Assembly: GCF_014596515.1 (NCBI RefSeq)
Contig: NZ_MSJQ01000159.1
Span: 1 to 37,496, forward strand
Direction of reading: 5' to 3'
Source: Streptomyces sp. CBMA156
GTDB taxonomy: Bacteria > Actinomycetota > Actinomycetes > Streptomycetales > Streptomycetaceae
Length of the DNA stretch: 37,496 nucleotides
The position numbers were made by a program, and so were the translations under genes. Below are positions 14,838 to 23,238 of this stretch, one piece after another. The notes beneath the pieces were generated by a model. That model worked only from the letters and a program-made list of their open reading frames with translations, did not search any database and had not been told where the DNA came from. Position 1 is the first letter of the stretch, and each line of letters begins with the position of its first letter.

Positions 14838-15125
14838 TCAAGGTCCGATCGGCGCGAGGGTGCTGACGCGGCTCTCGTACTCGCGGCGGGCCTTGCCCTG
14901 AGCCGGAATCACCAGGGCGCCGTGGCCGCCGTCGAGCGGCTGGCAGCGGGCGAGGAGCTGGCGGTGCACCTCGGGGACGGCGCTGACCCGCAGGGTGTAG
15001 CCCTGCCCGCGCCGTACGCTCACCCCCTGGTCGAGCGCGGCCCGCTCGACGTCATCCAGCTCGGCGCCACGGAGGAATTCGGCGACCTTGCCCGGCATGT
15101 CGAGGGTGACCGGCAGCTCCGGCAC
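14838..15125 (-). CDS. Small hypothetical protein (95 aa)
   Basis: I chose the GTG at 15125 because GAGGAGG precedes it by about 8 bases. The product reads MPELPVTLDMPGKVAEFLRG and ends with a segment including RVSAVPEVHRQLLARCQPL and a lysine/arginine-rich tail. It looks intact and soluble. No family is recognised. It is convergent with the CoiA-like fragment and divergent from the DUF4157 gene. The LRVSAVPEVHRQLL segment has the look of a conserved streptomycete plasmid protein, but I cannot name it. Confidence 0.55.
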   Translation of the reverse strand: MPELPVTLDMPGKVAEFLRGAELDDVERAALDQGVSVRRGQGYTLRVSAVPEVHRQLLARCQPLDGGHGALVIPAQGKARREYESRVSTLAPIGP

Positions 15126-15382
15126 CGGGAAGTCCTCCTCGATGGCGGCCTGATCGGGGCACGACCCAGAAGCAGAGGTCACGGCTGCCCGATGCGGGGC
15201 TGCACCGGGTTCTGGAACACGTCCCCCCGGGGACCCGCGATCGAACCGGGATGGGACTGCCCGCGTGCCGCTCCGCGCCACGGGCACTCCCTTTGCCCGC
15301 GCCATTGCCCCTCCGTACCTTCCCGGTGCGGCCGCCGGTCCGTAGCTTGTGGGAGCGTTTCAGTCGGCCCGGGAGGGACCTC

Positions 15383-16537
15383 ATGCATGCGCAGGGCTCG
15401 AAGCAGAAGTACGACGATCTGGCTGTTTCGCCCGTCCGTACCAACAGACACGGAACCTCACACCCGAGCCGCGGCCCCGCGCCGGACCTGGGCACCCTCC
15501 TCGCTCTCCAGCGCACCAGCGGGAACATGGCGGTGGTGCAGATGCTGGACCGGGCCCGCCGCCGGCACGACGCGAGCTGCGGCGACCAGCAGGACGAGAC
15601 CGCACCGGTGCAGCGCTCAGCCGTGCACAGCGTGCTGCGCTCCCCGGGTAAACCGCTCGACGAACCGCTGCGCCGGGAGATGGAGGCTCGCCTCGGCTCC
15701 GACTTCTCCGATGTCCGCGTCCACACCGACAGCGCCGCGCGCGCCTCCGCTGCCGAGGTCGGCGCCCGCGCCTACACCTCCGCCAGTCACGTCGTCATCG
15801 GTGACGGCGGAGCGGACAAGCACACCCTCGCCCACGAACTCACTCACGTCATCCAGCAACGCCTGGGCCCCGTCGCCGGCACCGACAACGGCGCGGGACT
15901 GAAGGTCTCCGACCCTTCCGACCGCCATGAACGCGAAGCGGAGACCAACGCCCGACGGGTGATGAGCGGACCGAGCCCGCTACAGCCCACGGCCTCTCCT
16001 CAGCCCGGCAGAACGATCCGGAACCCGGACGAGACCACCGCCGTTGTGCAGCGCACCCACTACACGCCGCAAGAACCAGTCACGGCCCACCCAGGCTTCA
16101 CCGTCACCTTGCGGGCGACGCTCAACGGAACGCCCATCGGCACTTTCAGCAGTGAGACCACCCGGTACTCGCCAGGAGACCATGCAGAAGATCAGCTGCT
16201 CGACGAGATCGACGCGACCATAGGCGGCTCGTTTTCGAAGCCTCAGGTCCAGGCAGCCCTGGCGGCCGGCGGCCAGGCACACACGCTCGCGATCGACCTT
16301 ACGGCGAGCCCGTGCTCCAGCACCTATGGAACGACGACCAAGGAGGACGCGGAAGGGTGCGCCGAAAGACTGATCGATCTGGCGCGAAACGGCTATCAGG
16401 GCCACACCTTCACCATCACGGTGACCGCACACCACCTGTACCAACCGGGAGGGAGCACCGCGAGCCGGCAGGCTTCCATCGAGGCTATCCGCGCGATGAG
16501 AGCCGCGGGGATCACCGTGCAGTGTCCGGGATCCTGA
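15383..16537 (+). CDS. DUF4157 protein with C-terminal deaminase-like domain
   Basis: ATG with GGGAGGG 5 bases upstream; 384 residues. Residues 90-160 form a DUF4157 (eCIS core) domain with DFSDVRVHTDSAARASA and the metallopeptidase-like HTLAHELTHVIQQ, HExxH at 151-155. After a proline-rich hinge, residues 225-384 carry deaminase-superfamily features. These are HAE at 267-269, then a strand, SPC with C311, and GCAERLIDLA with C326, giving the H, E, C and C zinc and catalytic set with a longer than usual gap between the cysteines. DUF4157 is known to mark cargo of extracellular contractile injection systems, whose C-terminal parts are often toxins. I infer an injected nucleic-acid or nucleotide deaminase toxin. 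No immunity gene is apparent next to it. Confidence 0.75.
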   Translation: MHAQGSKQKYDDLAVSPVRTNRHGTSHPSRGPAPDLGTLLALQRTSGNMAVVQMLDRARRRHDASCGDQQDETAPVQRSAVHSVLRSPGKPLDEPLRREMEARLGSDFSDVRVHTDSAARASAAEVGARAYTSASHVVIGDGGADKHTLAHELTHVIQQRLGPVAGTDNGAGLKVSDPSDRHEREAETNARRVMSGPSPLQPTASPQPGRTIRNPDETTAVVQRTHYTPQEPVTAHPGFTVTLRATLNGTPIGTFSSETTRYSPGDHAEDQLLDEIDATIGGSFSKPQVQAALAAGGQAHTLAIDLTASPCSSTYGTTTKEDAEGCAERLIDLARNGYQGHTFTITVTAHHLYQPGGSTASRQASIEAIRAMRAAGITVQCPGS

Positions 16538-17240
16538 CAACGGCTGACGAATCGAGTTGGGTCGGCGGTGGAGGCTCAGGCCACTGCCGCGAGCCGTGCC
16601 TCGCCGGGCCGCGCGGTCGCTGGCAGCAGGTGCGTAACGCCCGCGGCCAGCGTTTCCCGAGAGGCGGGTGCACCGCCCCGGGTTTTGCTGCACTCGATGG
16701 GTCGGGGCCTCCCCTCGATCTCCCCGCTTCGGAACGTGCCCCACTTGCCCTGCCGGGTGAGCCGGAACCGGGTGTCAACCACAGGACCGTCGCGGTCGAC
16801 TGCACTCGAAGTGGTCAGCCGCGGAGCGCTCCGCTACCGCACCCTGGCCAGCGCCCAGGCGGCGCTGGACCCGCCACTGCCGCCTGCCCTGCGCCGCCGG
16901 ATCCGCCGACCGGGCCGTGGCCGGCCAGGCCGGCGGCCCGTCGCCGCACCGGCCGGACCGTGGACGGTCCGGCCTGGGCAGTTGCCATCCGGAGCCGTAC
17001 TGGCCGCAGCCGCGCCTGGCCCACCCGCCATCCGTACTGCCAAGTGCGGTCCACCTGCACCGTAACCGGGCGATGGCGGAGGTCACTGCCCTGACGATCT
17101 TCCCGGGCCCCCTTGAGCTGCTTGGAGGGGGGGTGTCGGAGTTGGCATGCGGCCACAGGTGGCAAGCGTGTTCGGGGCGACCCGTCCGGGAGGGTGGGCC
17201 CAGGCCTGCTGACCTGGTGCGGTCCACGGTGCTGGTGTCA
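16538..17240. other. No convincing gene seen (about 700 bases)
   Basis: Open frames exist on both strands but they are arginine-, proline- and serine-rich shadows without ribosome binding sites. One plus-strand stretch, SRGALRYRTLASAQAALDPP (about 16815-16880), reads like a short protein fragment, possibly the remains of a transposase or immunity gene, but nothing around it supports a gene. Confidence 0.4.
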
Positions 17241-17320
17241 GGCAGGACCTGACCGCCAACGTGAGCCTTCTCCTAAGTGTTAAGAGGCAGACGGTATTTT
17301 CGCAGGTCAAGCGGCCTATG

Positions 17321-17474
17321 GAGTGCATGATCGGCACATTCGAGTGCATGAATCATGCATTCACCTTGCCTATAGGCAAGGTCTGGGCGGCGACACGAGC
17401 CTGCTGGGCGGCGTGGTGCTTGCCTATAGGCAAGATCAATGTAGAGTGAGGCATTCACGTTTCCTATAGGCAAT
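17321..17474. promoter_or_regulatory. Palindromic operators before two coupled regulator genes
   Basis: CTTGCCTATAGGCAAG, a perfect 16-base palindrome, occurs at 17365-17380 and 17419-17434, with a variant at 17459-17474 ending 25 bases before the GTG at 17499. Upstream, TGCATGA/TCATGCA form a palindrome at 17345-17359, and GAGTGCATGA occurs at 17321-17330 and 17343-17352. CATTCAC occurs near 17358 and 17452. The segment is AT-richer than its surroundings. It looks like a tightly regulated promoter, with autoregulation by the downstream winged-helix proteins as the simplest guess. Confidence 0.65.
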
Positions 17475-17498
17475 AACCCGAGGTGGGGAGGGGTATTG

Positions 17499-18041
17499 GT
17501 GCGATCCAACCCGGTGCGTGCGCAGGGCGTGAACCGGGCAACGGGCGAGGTCATGCAGCTGGACCTCTTCGGCGAGGAGGAGGCGAAGTCCGGCCCGGAC
17601 AAGGTCCGGTACGACTGGAACCCCCATCCCGGCCGACACGTCAACGTCTCGAAGACACTGATGCGCAAGCTCTGGCGCAAGGACTCGGGCTACGACCAGA
17701 ACGACCGGGACATCTTCGGGTTCTATCTGGCGCACTCCCCCGACGGCGCCGAACCCCTGCGGATGACCTTCAAGGAGATCTCTGAGACCCTGGGGCCGGC
17801 ACAGAACACCGTTCGCACCTCGGTGGAGAAGCTCCACCTTGGCGGGCTCCTCCTGGAGGCCGAGAAGTTCGGGCGGATGCGGTTCTACCGGGTCAACCCG
17901 CGAGCGGGCTACGACGGCCCCGCGAAGAAGCAGGTCGACGCCACGAAGGACGCCCGCTTCCCGGTGGTACCCGCCCCCGCCGCCGACAAGGAAGCGCCGG
18001 CCAAACCCGCCAGAACCGCGAGGAAGAGGAAGGCCGCGTGA
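17499..18041 (+). CDS. Winged-helix plasmid protein, RepL-like (180 aa)
   Basis: I chose the GTG at 17499, which follows GGGGAGGGG; a TTG at 17496 is directly before it. The protein has an N-terminal lead-in (MRSNPVRAQGVNRATGEVMQ). A central winged-helix region follows: LMRKLWRKDSGYDQNDRDIF, MTFKEISETLGPAQNTVRTS, then VEKLHLGGLLLEAEKFGRMR and FYRVNP as the wing. The C-terminus is basic and alanine/lysine-rich. The layout resembles RepL-type initiators and plasmid regulators. Three palindromes lie in its promoter. Its TGA overlaps the next GTG, so the two are co-translated. Regulator versus replication protein cannot be decided here. Confidence 0.7.
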   Translation: MRSNPVRAQGVNRATGEVMQLDLFGEEEAKSGPDKVRYDWNPHPGRHVNVSKTLMRKLWRKDSGYDQNDRDIFGFYLAHSPDGAEPLRMTFKEISETLGPAQNTVRTSVEKLHLGGLLLEAEKFGRMRFYRVNPRAGYDGPAKKQVDATKDARFPVVPAPAADKEAPAKPARTARKRKAA

Positions 18042-18436
18042 CGACTGCAGCCATGACCCGGGAGCACACTGCCGAGTTCACCCAGGCGCTGATGCACGAG
18101 CTCCTTCTACGGACCGCCGGCGCCCCCGGGGCGGATTTCCGTGTGCTCGCCTTCTACGCCACCGCGGTCCCGCTCGGCCAGACCGTCCGTACTGTCGGCA
18201 AAGCCATCGCCGAGAGCCTGCGGCTCAGCGAGCCGACGGTCTCCAAGAGCATCAAGCGCCTGGCCGCCGAGGGCTGGCTGGAGCTGGTCTACCGCCAGGG
18301 CCCGATCAACTTTTACCGCGTCGGTCCCCTGGTGATGGAGGCCGCGGCCGAACTCCTCGTCGAGGGCGAGGAGCAGGACGAAGACGATCTCGCCACCATC
18401 CACCACCTGCCCTTCGGGCAGCACGGAGGCGAGTAG
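18038..18436 (+). CDS. MarR-like winged-helix protein (132 aa)
   Basis: The GTG overlaps the upstream stop (GTGA). The product contains a winged helix at about residues 30-95: VLAFYATAVPLGQTVRTVGK, IAESLRLSEPTVSKSIKRLA, then AEGWLELVYRQGPINFYRVG as the wing. An acidic C-terminus follows. It is a paralogue-like partner of the preceding protein: same fold, same operon, opposite charge at the tail. The pair may act together on the palindromes at 17321-17474. A strong hairpin ends the operon. Confidence 0.75.
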   Translation: MTTAAMTREHTAEFTQALMHELLLRTAGAPGADFRVLAFYATAVPLGQTVRTVGKAIAESLRLSEPTVSKSIKRLAAEGWLELVYRQGPINFYRVGPLVMEAAAELLVEGEEQDEDDLATIHHLPFGQHGGE

Positions 18437-18491
18437 CCCGAACGCGGCCGGCCAGCGGCCGCCTCCGGGCAGTTCGCACGGCTACGCTGCC

Positions 18492-18540
18492 GGAGGCACC
18501 CGCCGGACGCACAACTGGGCCATCACCGGCGGGTGCCTCC
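18492..18540 (+). terminator. Strong terminator hairpin
   Basis: GGAGGCACCCGCCGG (18492-18506) pairs perfectly over 15 bases with CCGGCGGGTGCCTCC (18526-18540), with a 19-base loop, 56 bases past the stop of the regulator pair. Confidence 0.8.
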
Positions 18541-18613
18541 GTGAGATGCGTCCGGCACATTGCCCTGACGCGTGCCAGCACAGTTCGGCCGCGTGGTTCC
18601 CCGGGATCCCTTG

Positions 18614-18910
18614 TCACTTCGAGGGGATGACGCCGAGGAACTCTGCGCCCTTGTGGTTTCCGATCACGAAGGCGAAGGAGTGGCCGCCGCTGCATTCGAG
18701 ATCGATGCGCACGTACCCGCCTCGTGTGCCCAGGGGGCTGTCGTATTCGTCGCGGTCGGGGGAGACGGTGACGGACTCGTGGTCGGGGCCCCGGTTGGCC
18801 CGGTCGATGATCTCGTCGCCGCAGGCCGGGCACATGAGCTGCCACTGGCGGCTCCAGACCGGGCCGGAATGGGTCGAAGGCGCGAGGATCTCGTGATGTG
18901 ACTTCGCCAT
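18614..18910 (-). CDS. Small zinc-ribbon protein (98 aa)
   Basis: ATG at 18910 with GGAGGC 6-7 bases upstream. The protein reads MAKSHHEILAPSTHSGPVWS and then LMCPACGDEIIDRANR, a CxxC zinc half-site. Later it has RIDLECSGGHSF, where cysteine and histidine could complete the site, and it ends FVIGNHKGAEFLGVIPSK. It is compact, beta-rich and soluble. I know it only as a typical actinomycete hypothetical. It is convergent with the regulator pair and 225 bases downstream of the helicase gene in the same direction. Confidence 0.7.
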   Translation of the reverse strand: MAKSHHEILAPSTHSGPVWSRQWQLMCPACGDEIIDRANRGPDHESVTVSPDRDEYDSPLGTRGGYVRIDLECSGGHSFAFVIGNHKGAEFLGVIPSK

Positions 18911-19060
18911 GAGGCTGCCTCCGAATCATGCTGATGCGCGCTCATCAATTTCCGCTGACGTGCTCGGCCCCGCGGGCGAACACCCCGGTCACTTCCCGCC
19001 TCGGGCACCGCCGCTGGTTTTCTGCCCACGACCGCAGCGGGAAATCCAGCGGCATCGGAC

Positions 19061-19082
19061 GGCCCCACGACGACGTGGGGCC
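19061..19082 (-). terminator. Terminator hairpin after the helicase gene
   Basis: GGCCCCACG (19061-19069) and CGTGGGGCC (19074-19082) form a perfect 9-base stem with a 4-base loop, 54 bases past the stop of the leftward helicase gene. Confidence 0.65.
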
Positions 19083-19135
19083 GGGAAGACCACGCCGCCG
19101 GGCCCCGGGCCTGGCAGCCGTCTGAGGAGCCGCGA

Positions 19136-20677
19136 TCACACCGTCCAGGCTGACACCGGATCGGACGATACCGCGGGCCCTCCGGACCGCGGGCCGGGGA
19201 ACGCCCCGCCCGGGTTCCCGTTCGGATGCTGGTTGATCCAGGAGAGGCCACCGAGGTCGAGGAGGTCGCGGGCGCGGGTCACCGCCACGTAGGCGAGCCG
19301 GGCCTCGGCGTCGTCGATCGGGCCGGGCAGGGGGAAGCCGTCGTCGTCGCACTCCTCCTGGTCCTCCGGGGCGGTGAAGTCCGAGGAGATACGCACGCTG
19401 GGCCACTCCCTGCCCTTGGCCTTGTGCGCGGTGGAGACGACCACCTGGGCGTCCTGCTCGCTGCTCAGCCTCGCGACCGCCTGAAGGATCACCTCGGGCC
19501 CGTGTTCGTCGACCAGGTCGACCAGGGGCAGCAGGTCATGGCCGGCCGGGTCGAATTCGGCGTACTCCTGGAGTTCTCCCCAGCTGTCGAACAGCAGCAG
19601 TTCCGGGTGGGAGGTCTTCCGGCCTGCCTTGAGGTCGATCGCGGCGCGGGCGAGCGCGACCAGGGCTTGGCCGCCTCCCACCAGTGCGACGCTGGTGCCG
19701 GTGTCCAGCTGGCGCATCACCTCCAGCATCGCGCCCACGTTCGTGCGGCACAGGATCGCGCTCGGTGCCGGCACTTCCGTGATGCGGGTGTCGATCCGGG
19801 GGGTCCCGGCCAGCCGGATCGGGGCGTCGACGATCGTGAGCCAGCGGTTCGCCTCCGCCGCCAACGCGGGACCGAAGCGGAAGGACTGCGACAGCGAGAG
19901 CTGGGTGCCGGCGAAGTCGCTCATCACGTCCCGGGCCCCGCGCCACCCGTAGATGGCCTGGGCCGAGTCGCCGACCATCACCAGCTGGGCGTGCCCGCGC
20001 TGGTCGTTGAAGAGCTTCTCCACCACCGAGTTGGTGTCCTGAGCCTCGTCCAGGAGCAGGAAGTCCGCCTGGATCTTCGGGCGGGTCAGCGCCCAGATCT
20101 TCAGGTAGTGGTCGTGATCGAAGCGCACGATGCCCTCGTCCGGGTTCTGCAGGTCGCCCCAGGCCTTCCGCGCGTACGGCAGCACCACTTCGACGAGCTG
20201 CGAGTGCAGCGACTCCTCTTCGATCCCGCGCAGGTGGGGTACGTGCCAGCGGGTGATCTCTTCGTCGGCCGAGCGGCAGAACCTCGCCACGGTCTCCAAG
20301 GCGGCCGTGGACAGGGCCTTGTTGCTGACCTTCCTGGGGCCGATGCGGATCGTCATGTTGATGCCGAGCAGCAGACCGGTCTTCCACCCTGGAAGCCGTG
20401 GGGCGTTCATCCGCCCGCTGTACTGGTGCCCGATGGCGCCGTACGCCATGGCGTGAGCCGTCTTGCACAGCACGTTGCCGGGGAACTTCTGCGCGGCGTC
20501 GGTGGCGATCGACTTGTTGAAGGCGAGGTACCGGCCCTTCTTGGTCGTTGCACGGGCGAGCATCTGCAGCGTGGTCGTCTTGCCGGTGCCGGCCCCCGCT
20601 TGCAGCACCAGGTGGTCTCCGGACTTGAAAGCCGCGACGGCAGCTTCCTGCTCAGGAGTGGGTGCAGGCGCAATCAC
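19136..20677 (-). CDS. SF1 DNA helicase, UvrD/FBH1-like
   Basis: I chose the GTG at 20677 because GGAGG stands 5-6 bases upstream; the frame before it lacks protein character. The 513-residue protein has SF1A motifs in order. They are the Q-motif-like TPEQEAAV, Walker A AGAGTGKTTT at about 27-36, LLLDEAQD near 207-214, VGDSAQAIYGWRG near 235-247, SQSFRFG, a motif V-like VVSTAHKAKGREW and VAVTRARDLL near the C-terminus. YLAFNKSIATDAAQKFP after motif I resembles FBH1-type helicases more than housekeeping UvrD or PcrA, which are longer. It probably works on recombination intermediates or plasmid repair, driven by ATP with 3'-5' polarity; polarity is from the family. Confidence 0.9.
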   Translation of the reverse strand: MIAPAPTPEQEAAVAAFKSGDHLVLQAGAGTGKTTTLQMLARATTKKGRYLAFNKSIATDAAQKFPGNVLCKTAHAMAYGAIGHQYSGRMNAPRLPGWKTGLLLGINMTIRIGPRKVSNKALSTAALETVARFCRSADEEITRWHVPHLRGIEEESLHSQLVEVVLPYARKAWGDLQNPDEGIVRFDHDHYLKIWALTRPKIQADFLLLDEAQDTNSVVEKLFNDQRGHAQLVMVGDSAQAIYGWRGARDVMSDFAGTQLSLSQSFRFGPALAAEANRWLTIVDAPIRLAGTPRIDTRITEVPAPSAILCRTNVGAMLEVMRQLDTGTSVALVGGGQALVALARAAIDLKAGRKTSHPELLLFDSWGELQEYAEFDPAGHDLLPLVDLVDEHGPEVILQAVARLSSEQDAQVVVSTAHKAKGREWPSVRISSDFTAPEDQEECDDDGFPLPGPIDDAEARLAYVAVTRARDLLDLGGLSWINQHPNGNPGGAFPGPRSGGPAVSSDPVSAWTV

Positions 20678-20956
20678 TGAAACCTCCGGGTGTGGCCCAT
20701 GAGCAACGGTCGAAGCCGGTGCTTCGGCGGCGAAGTAACGAGGGATCCACCGTCTTCGCGCAGATGCTGACACACGGCGGAGGTGCCCGCGGATAGCCAG
20801 ACCGTCAGCCGCGGCCACCCGCAGGGCGTCCATTCGTCACCGAACACGCCGTTGACGGGACGAGAAAGCGGAATCGCCCCAGCTGCATCCACCCGGAAGA
20901 GGGCTGCGGGCATTCCCGGCCGCCACCCATTCGGAGGACTCTCTACGCGGGGCGGT

Positions 20957-22024
20957 CTACAGCTCGATCCCGTCGTCGGGACGAACCCCGAAGTATCGGC
21001 GGTGCACGTCACTGTGCTTCTTCTCGGCCTTGACACACTTGTCGCAGCGCCAGCCCGCGGGAGCTCGGCCGGCCCGTCCGTTGAAGCAGCCGTCGCTCGC
21101 GCAGATCGTCCGCGGCACCTCGCCGCTGAACCCCGCGAGGCCCAGCCGTAGCGGATTCGACAGCGCCTTGGTGCTGTCCGGGCAGGTCCGCAGGATGTGC
21201 TCCATGTGTGCGAGCGGACGGAAGTCGACCCACTCCGGAGGCACGGCGTCGTGCGCCGGCCCGTCAAGGGTGTGACTGTGGCAGCGCTGCCGGTGCCAGC
21301 GCAGAAACTGTTGATAGTCCCCGCCATTCAGATTGAACGCCCACATGGTCCCGGTGAGCGCAAGATGCTGTCCTGTCCGACCCTGGACATAGGGGATCGG
21401 GAATTCCTGCCAACAACCGATCGGATATTCAAAGACCAAATTCCGGCACCGATCGCCTGTCGATACTGCATGCGCCACGCAACGGACCGATCCGATCGCT
21501 GCCGGGGCCAAGCGGAACCTGCCGCAGAACTCGATGACGTGCCGGACCATGGCCTCAGGCCCCGCCGATGGCGGCTCAGTCACGTCACCCTCACCCTGCG
21601 GTGGGAGAACCGGAATGAACTCCCCGCTCTCGATCCTCGTCCGCATCCGAACCCCAAGGTTCCGTACCAGCAGCCGCAGCGAAGGATGCGCATCATCCTG
21701 GTTGAGCGCCGGACAGATTGCCGGGTGAGCCAGAAAACAGTCACCCCTGCTATCGCCCTGGCATGCAATTCCATTGAAGACATGCCATCGAAGTTGTTGC
21801 GGCACGTCCGGAGTGAAATGACGGACCTGATTCAAAGGGATCCGCGGCTCCTCGTACCGGTCGAACCAGTTCACTGGGGTGCCGCAGTAACGACACTCGC
21901 CCCGCGCGCCACGGCGAGGAGTCTTCGAGGCACTGCGCTGATGGATCTTCAGCGTCCGCCCCCGTACAGGGACGAACTCGCTCTTCTCATCGTCGAGGGG
22001 AAGACCCTCCCAGCCGACCGCCAT
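20957..22024 (-). CDS. DUF6083-like zinc-binding protein, N-terminus uncertain
   Basis: The 355-residue frame contains ECRYCGTPVNWFDRYEEPRI, then the RHFTPDVPQQLRWHVFNGIA region, which matches my memory of DUF6083 proteins of streptomycetes. The C-terminus has CASDGCFNGRAG and WRCDKCVKAEKKHSD, a second zinc site. The ATG at 22024 lacks a ribosome binding site. The frame stays open and protein-like further upstream (SVERCAFGPLHTCRVPLFSR, up to a TGA near 22127) without a usable start, so the 5' end may have been lost or shifted. The middle has lower GC3 than the neighbours, hinting at recent transfer or decay. Function unknown. Confidence 0.65.
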   Translation of the reverse strand: MAVGWEGLPLDDEKSEFVPVRGRTLKIHQRSASKTPRRGARGECRYCGTPVNWFDRYEEPRIPLNQVRHFTPDVPQQLRWHVFNGIACQGDSRGDCFLAHPAICPALNQDDAHPSLRLLVRNLGVRMRTRIESGEFIPVLPPQGEGDVTEPPSAGPEAMVRHVIEFCGRFRLAPAAIGSVRCVAHAVSTGDRCRNLVFEYPIGCWQEFPIPYVQGRTGQHLALTGTMWAFNLNGGDYQQFLRWHRQRCHSHTLDGPAHDAVPPEWVDFRPLAHMEHILRTCPDSTKALSNPLRLGLAGFSGEVPRTICASDGCFNGRAGRAPAGWRCDKCVKAEKKHSDVHRRYFGVRPDDGIEL

Positions 22025-22844
22025 GATGGAACCGTCCGCGAAGTAGTTTCTGTAGAGACGACTGAAGAGTGGAACCCGGCACGTGTGCAGGGGGCCGAAC
22101 GCGCACCTCTCGACCGACGTTCATGCCAAAGGAGCAGCGCTTGGCCTGCCCCCGCGCCCCCGACGAACGCCGCCAACCCCCGTCGTCCGCCCGCGCGCAC
22201 GCCTGGTGTTGGACCGAAGAGCGCTGCCGCTCTGCTGGACTACTGGACTACGCGGGGAAGGCGACACGACGCGCCACCGTGCACCGGGGCAGCCACCTAC
22301 GCCCGATCCGGTCCTCAGACACCGGCCCGTCCGTGTCAGCCGGATTGCTGGGTGGCGCCGCCCGGCCGGTTCTCTGGCCCCGTCGGCCTCGACGCCGGGG
22401 GTGTTCCCGACGCCTCTGGGGAACACCTCGTGGACGGTCACGATCAGGTGGAACGGCGCCAGGAGCGGCCTGTTCCCCGACAACGCGGCGGTCTCGAAGC
22501 GCATCTGGAAGATCTGTGGGAAGTCCTGCGGGAAGCACGGCCGGAAGCCCTTCTGGCCCTGCCTCCCACTGTGTGGTGGATGCTCCCGGCGACCGCCGAT
22601 GAGTGGCGCACGGGTGCTCCGGTGAACCGGGCGGCGGCGGTCGGCCGTCGGACGGGGCACAGGGACGTCGTGGTCGGTAGGAGCAGTGCGGGGTCGGCCG
22701 AGCCAGTGCAGGTGCGGGTGTGCGCAGTCCTGGTGCACGACGGCCGACCCTGCCTGTTCCGACACCAGCGCGCGGCTGGCCTCCACCTGTACCCGGGCGT
22801 CGGCGCCGTCCACGGCCAAGCCGCCCGGTCCGGCGCCGCGGCCG
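22025..22844. other. Degraded region, no gene that can be called
   Basis: Several overlapping frames on both strands have protein-like patches. On the minus strand, VDGADARVQVEASRALVSEQ (about 22750-22815) and FETAALSGNRPLLAPFHLIV (about 22440-22500) are the best. They are interrupted by arginine/proline-rich noise and lack starts. The first may continue the frameshifted gene beginning at 23115. Confidence 0.4.
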
Positions 22845-23115
22845 CGCACCCGGCCAGGTGCCGGCCGCCGGTACGGGCGGCCAGCTCCTCCACCCACCCG
22901 GCTGCTCGCCCAACCGCGGCCGCCGCGATCCCCACTGCGGCGGTGACCCGGGCTCGGTACTGCGCGGTCCGCGCCACCTCCGGCGCTTCCTCCGGGTCCT
23001 GCTGCGCGCGAGCGGCGGCGAAGGCGGTCCGCTCGGCGGCGAAGACCGACAGCGCGCTGCCGCCGTGCTCGTTGTTACTGTGCTTCTGGCCGGCCAGGGG
23101 GATCAGGTTCGTCAT
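22845..23115 (-). pseudogene. 5' part of a frameshifted hypothetical gene
   Basis: From an ATG at 23115 the minus strand encodes MTNLIPLAGQKHSNNEHGGS followed by alanine-rich helices up to VEELAARTGGRHLAG, after which this frame turns to noise. A neighbouring frame then becomes protein-like (AVDGADARVQV...), so a one-base shift near 22850 is likely. It may be decay or a sequencing error in a G/C run. No family is recognised. Confidence 0.45.
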
Positions 23116-23238
23116 GACCGATCGACCCTGCTGGCGCCCCCACGGGTACGCCCCGCCACGGCGGGGGTTTCGCCCCGCCGCCGACCACCGGGGCGAAACC
23201 CGGCTGGGCGGCTGACCTCGGCGGTTACGATCCCGGGT

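Noticed and set aside
16568..17065. 165-codon plus-strand gene after the DUF4157 gene (possible immunity protein)
   Set aside because: It has no ribosome binding site, the composition is A/R/P/S-rich, and there is no fold-like pattern; it is too weak to call an immunity gene.
21197..23215. Plus-strand open frame of 672 codons
   Set aside because: It crosses the DUF6083-like gene in antisense and a degraded zone. Composition changes several times along it and no domain is recognisable.
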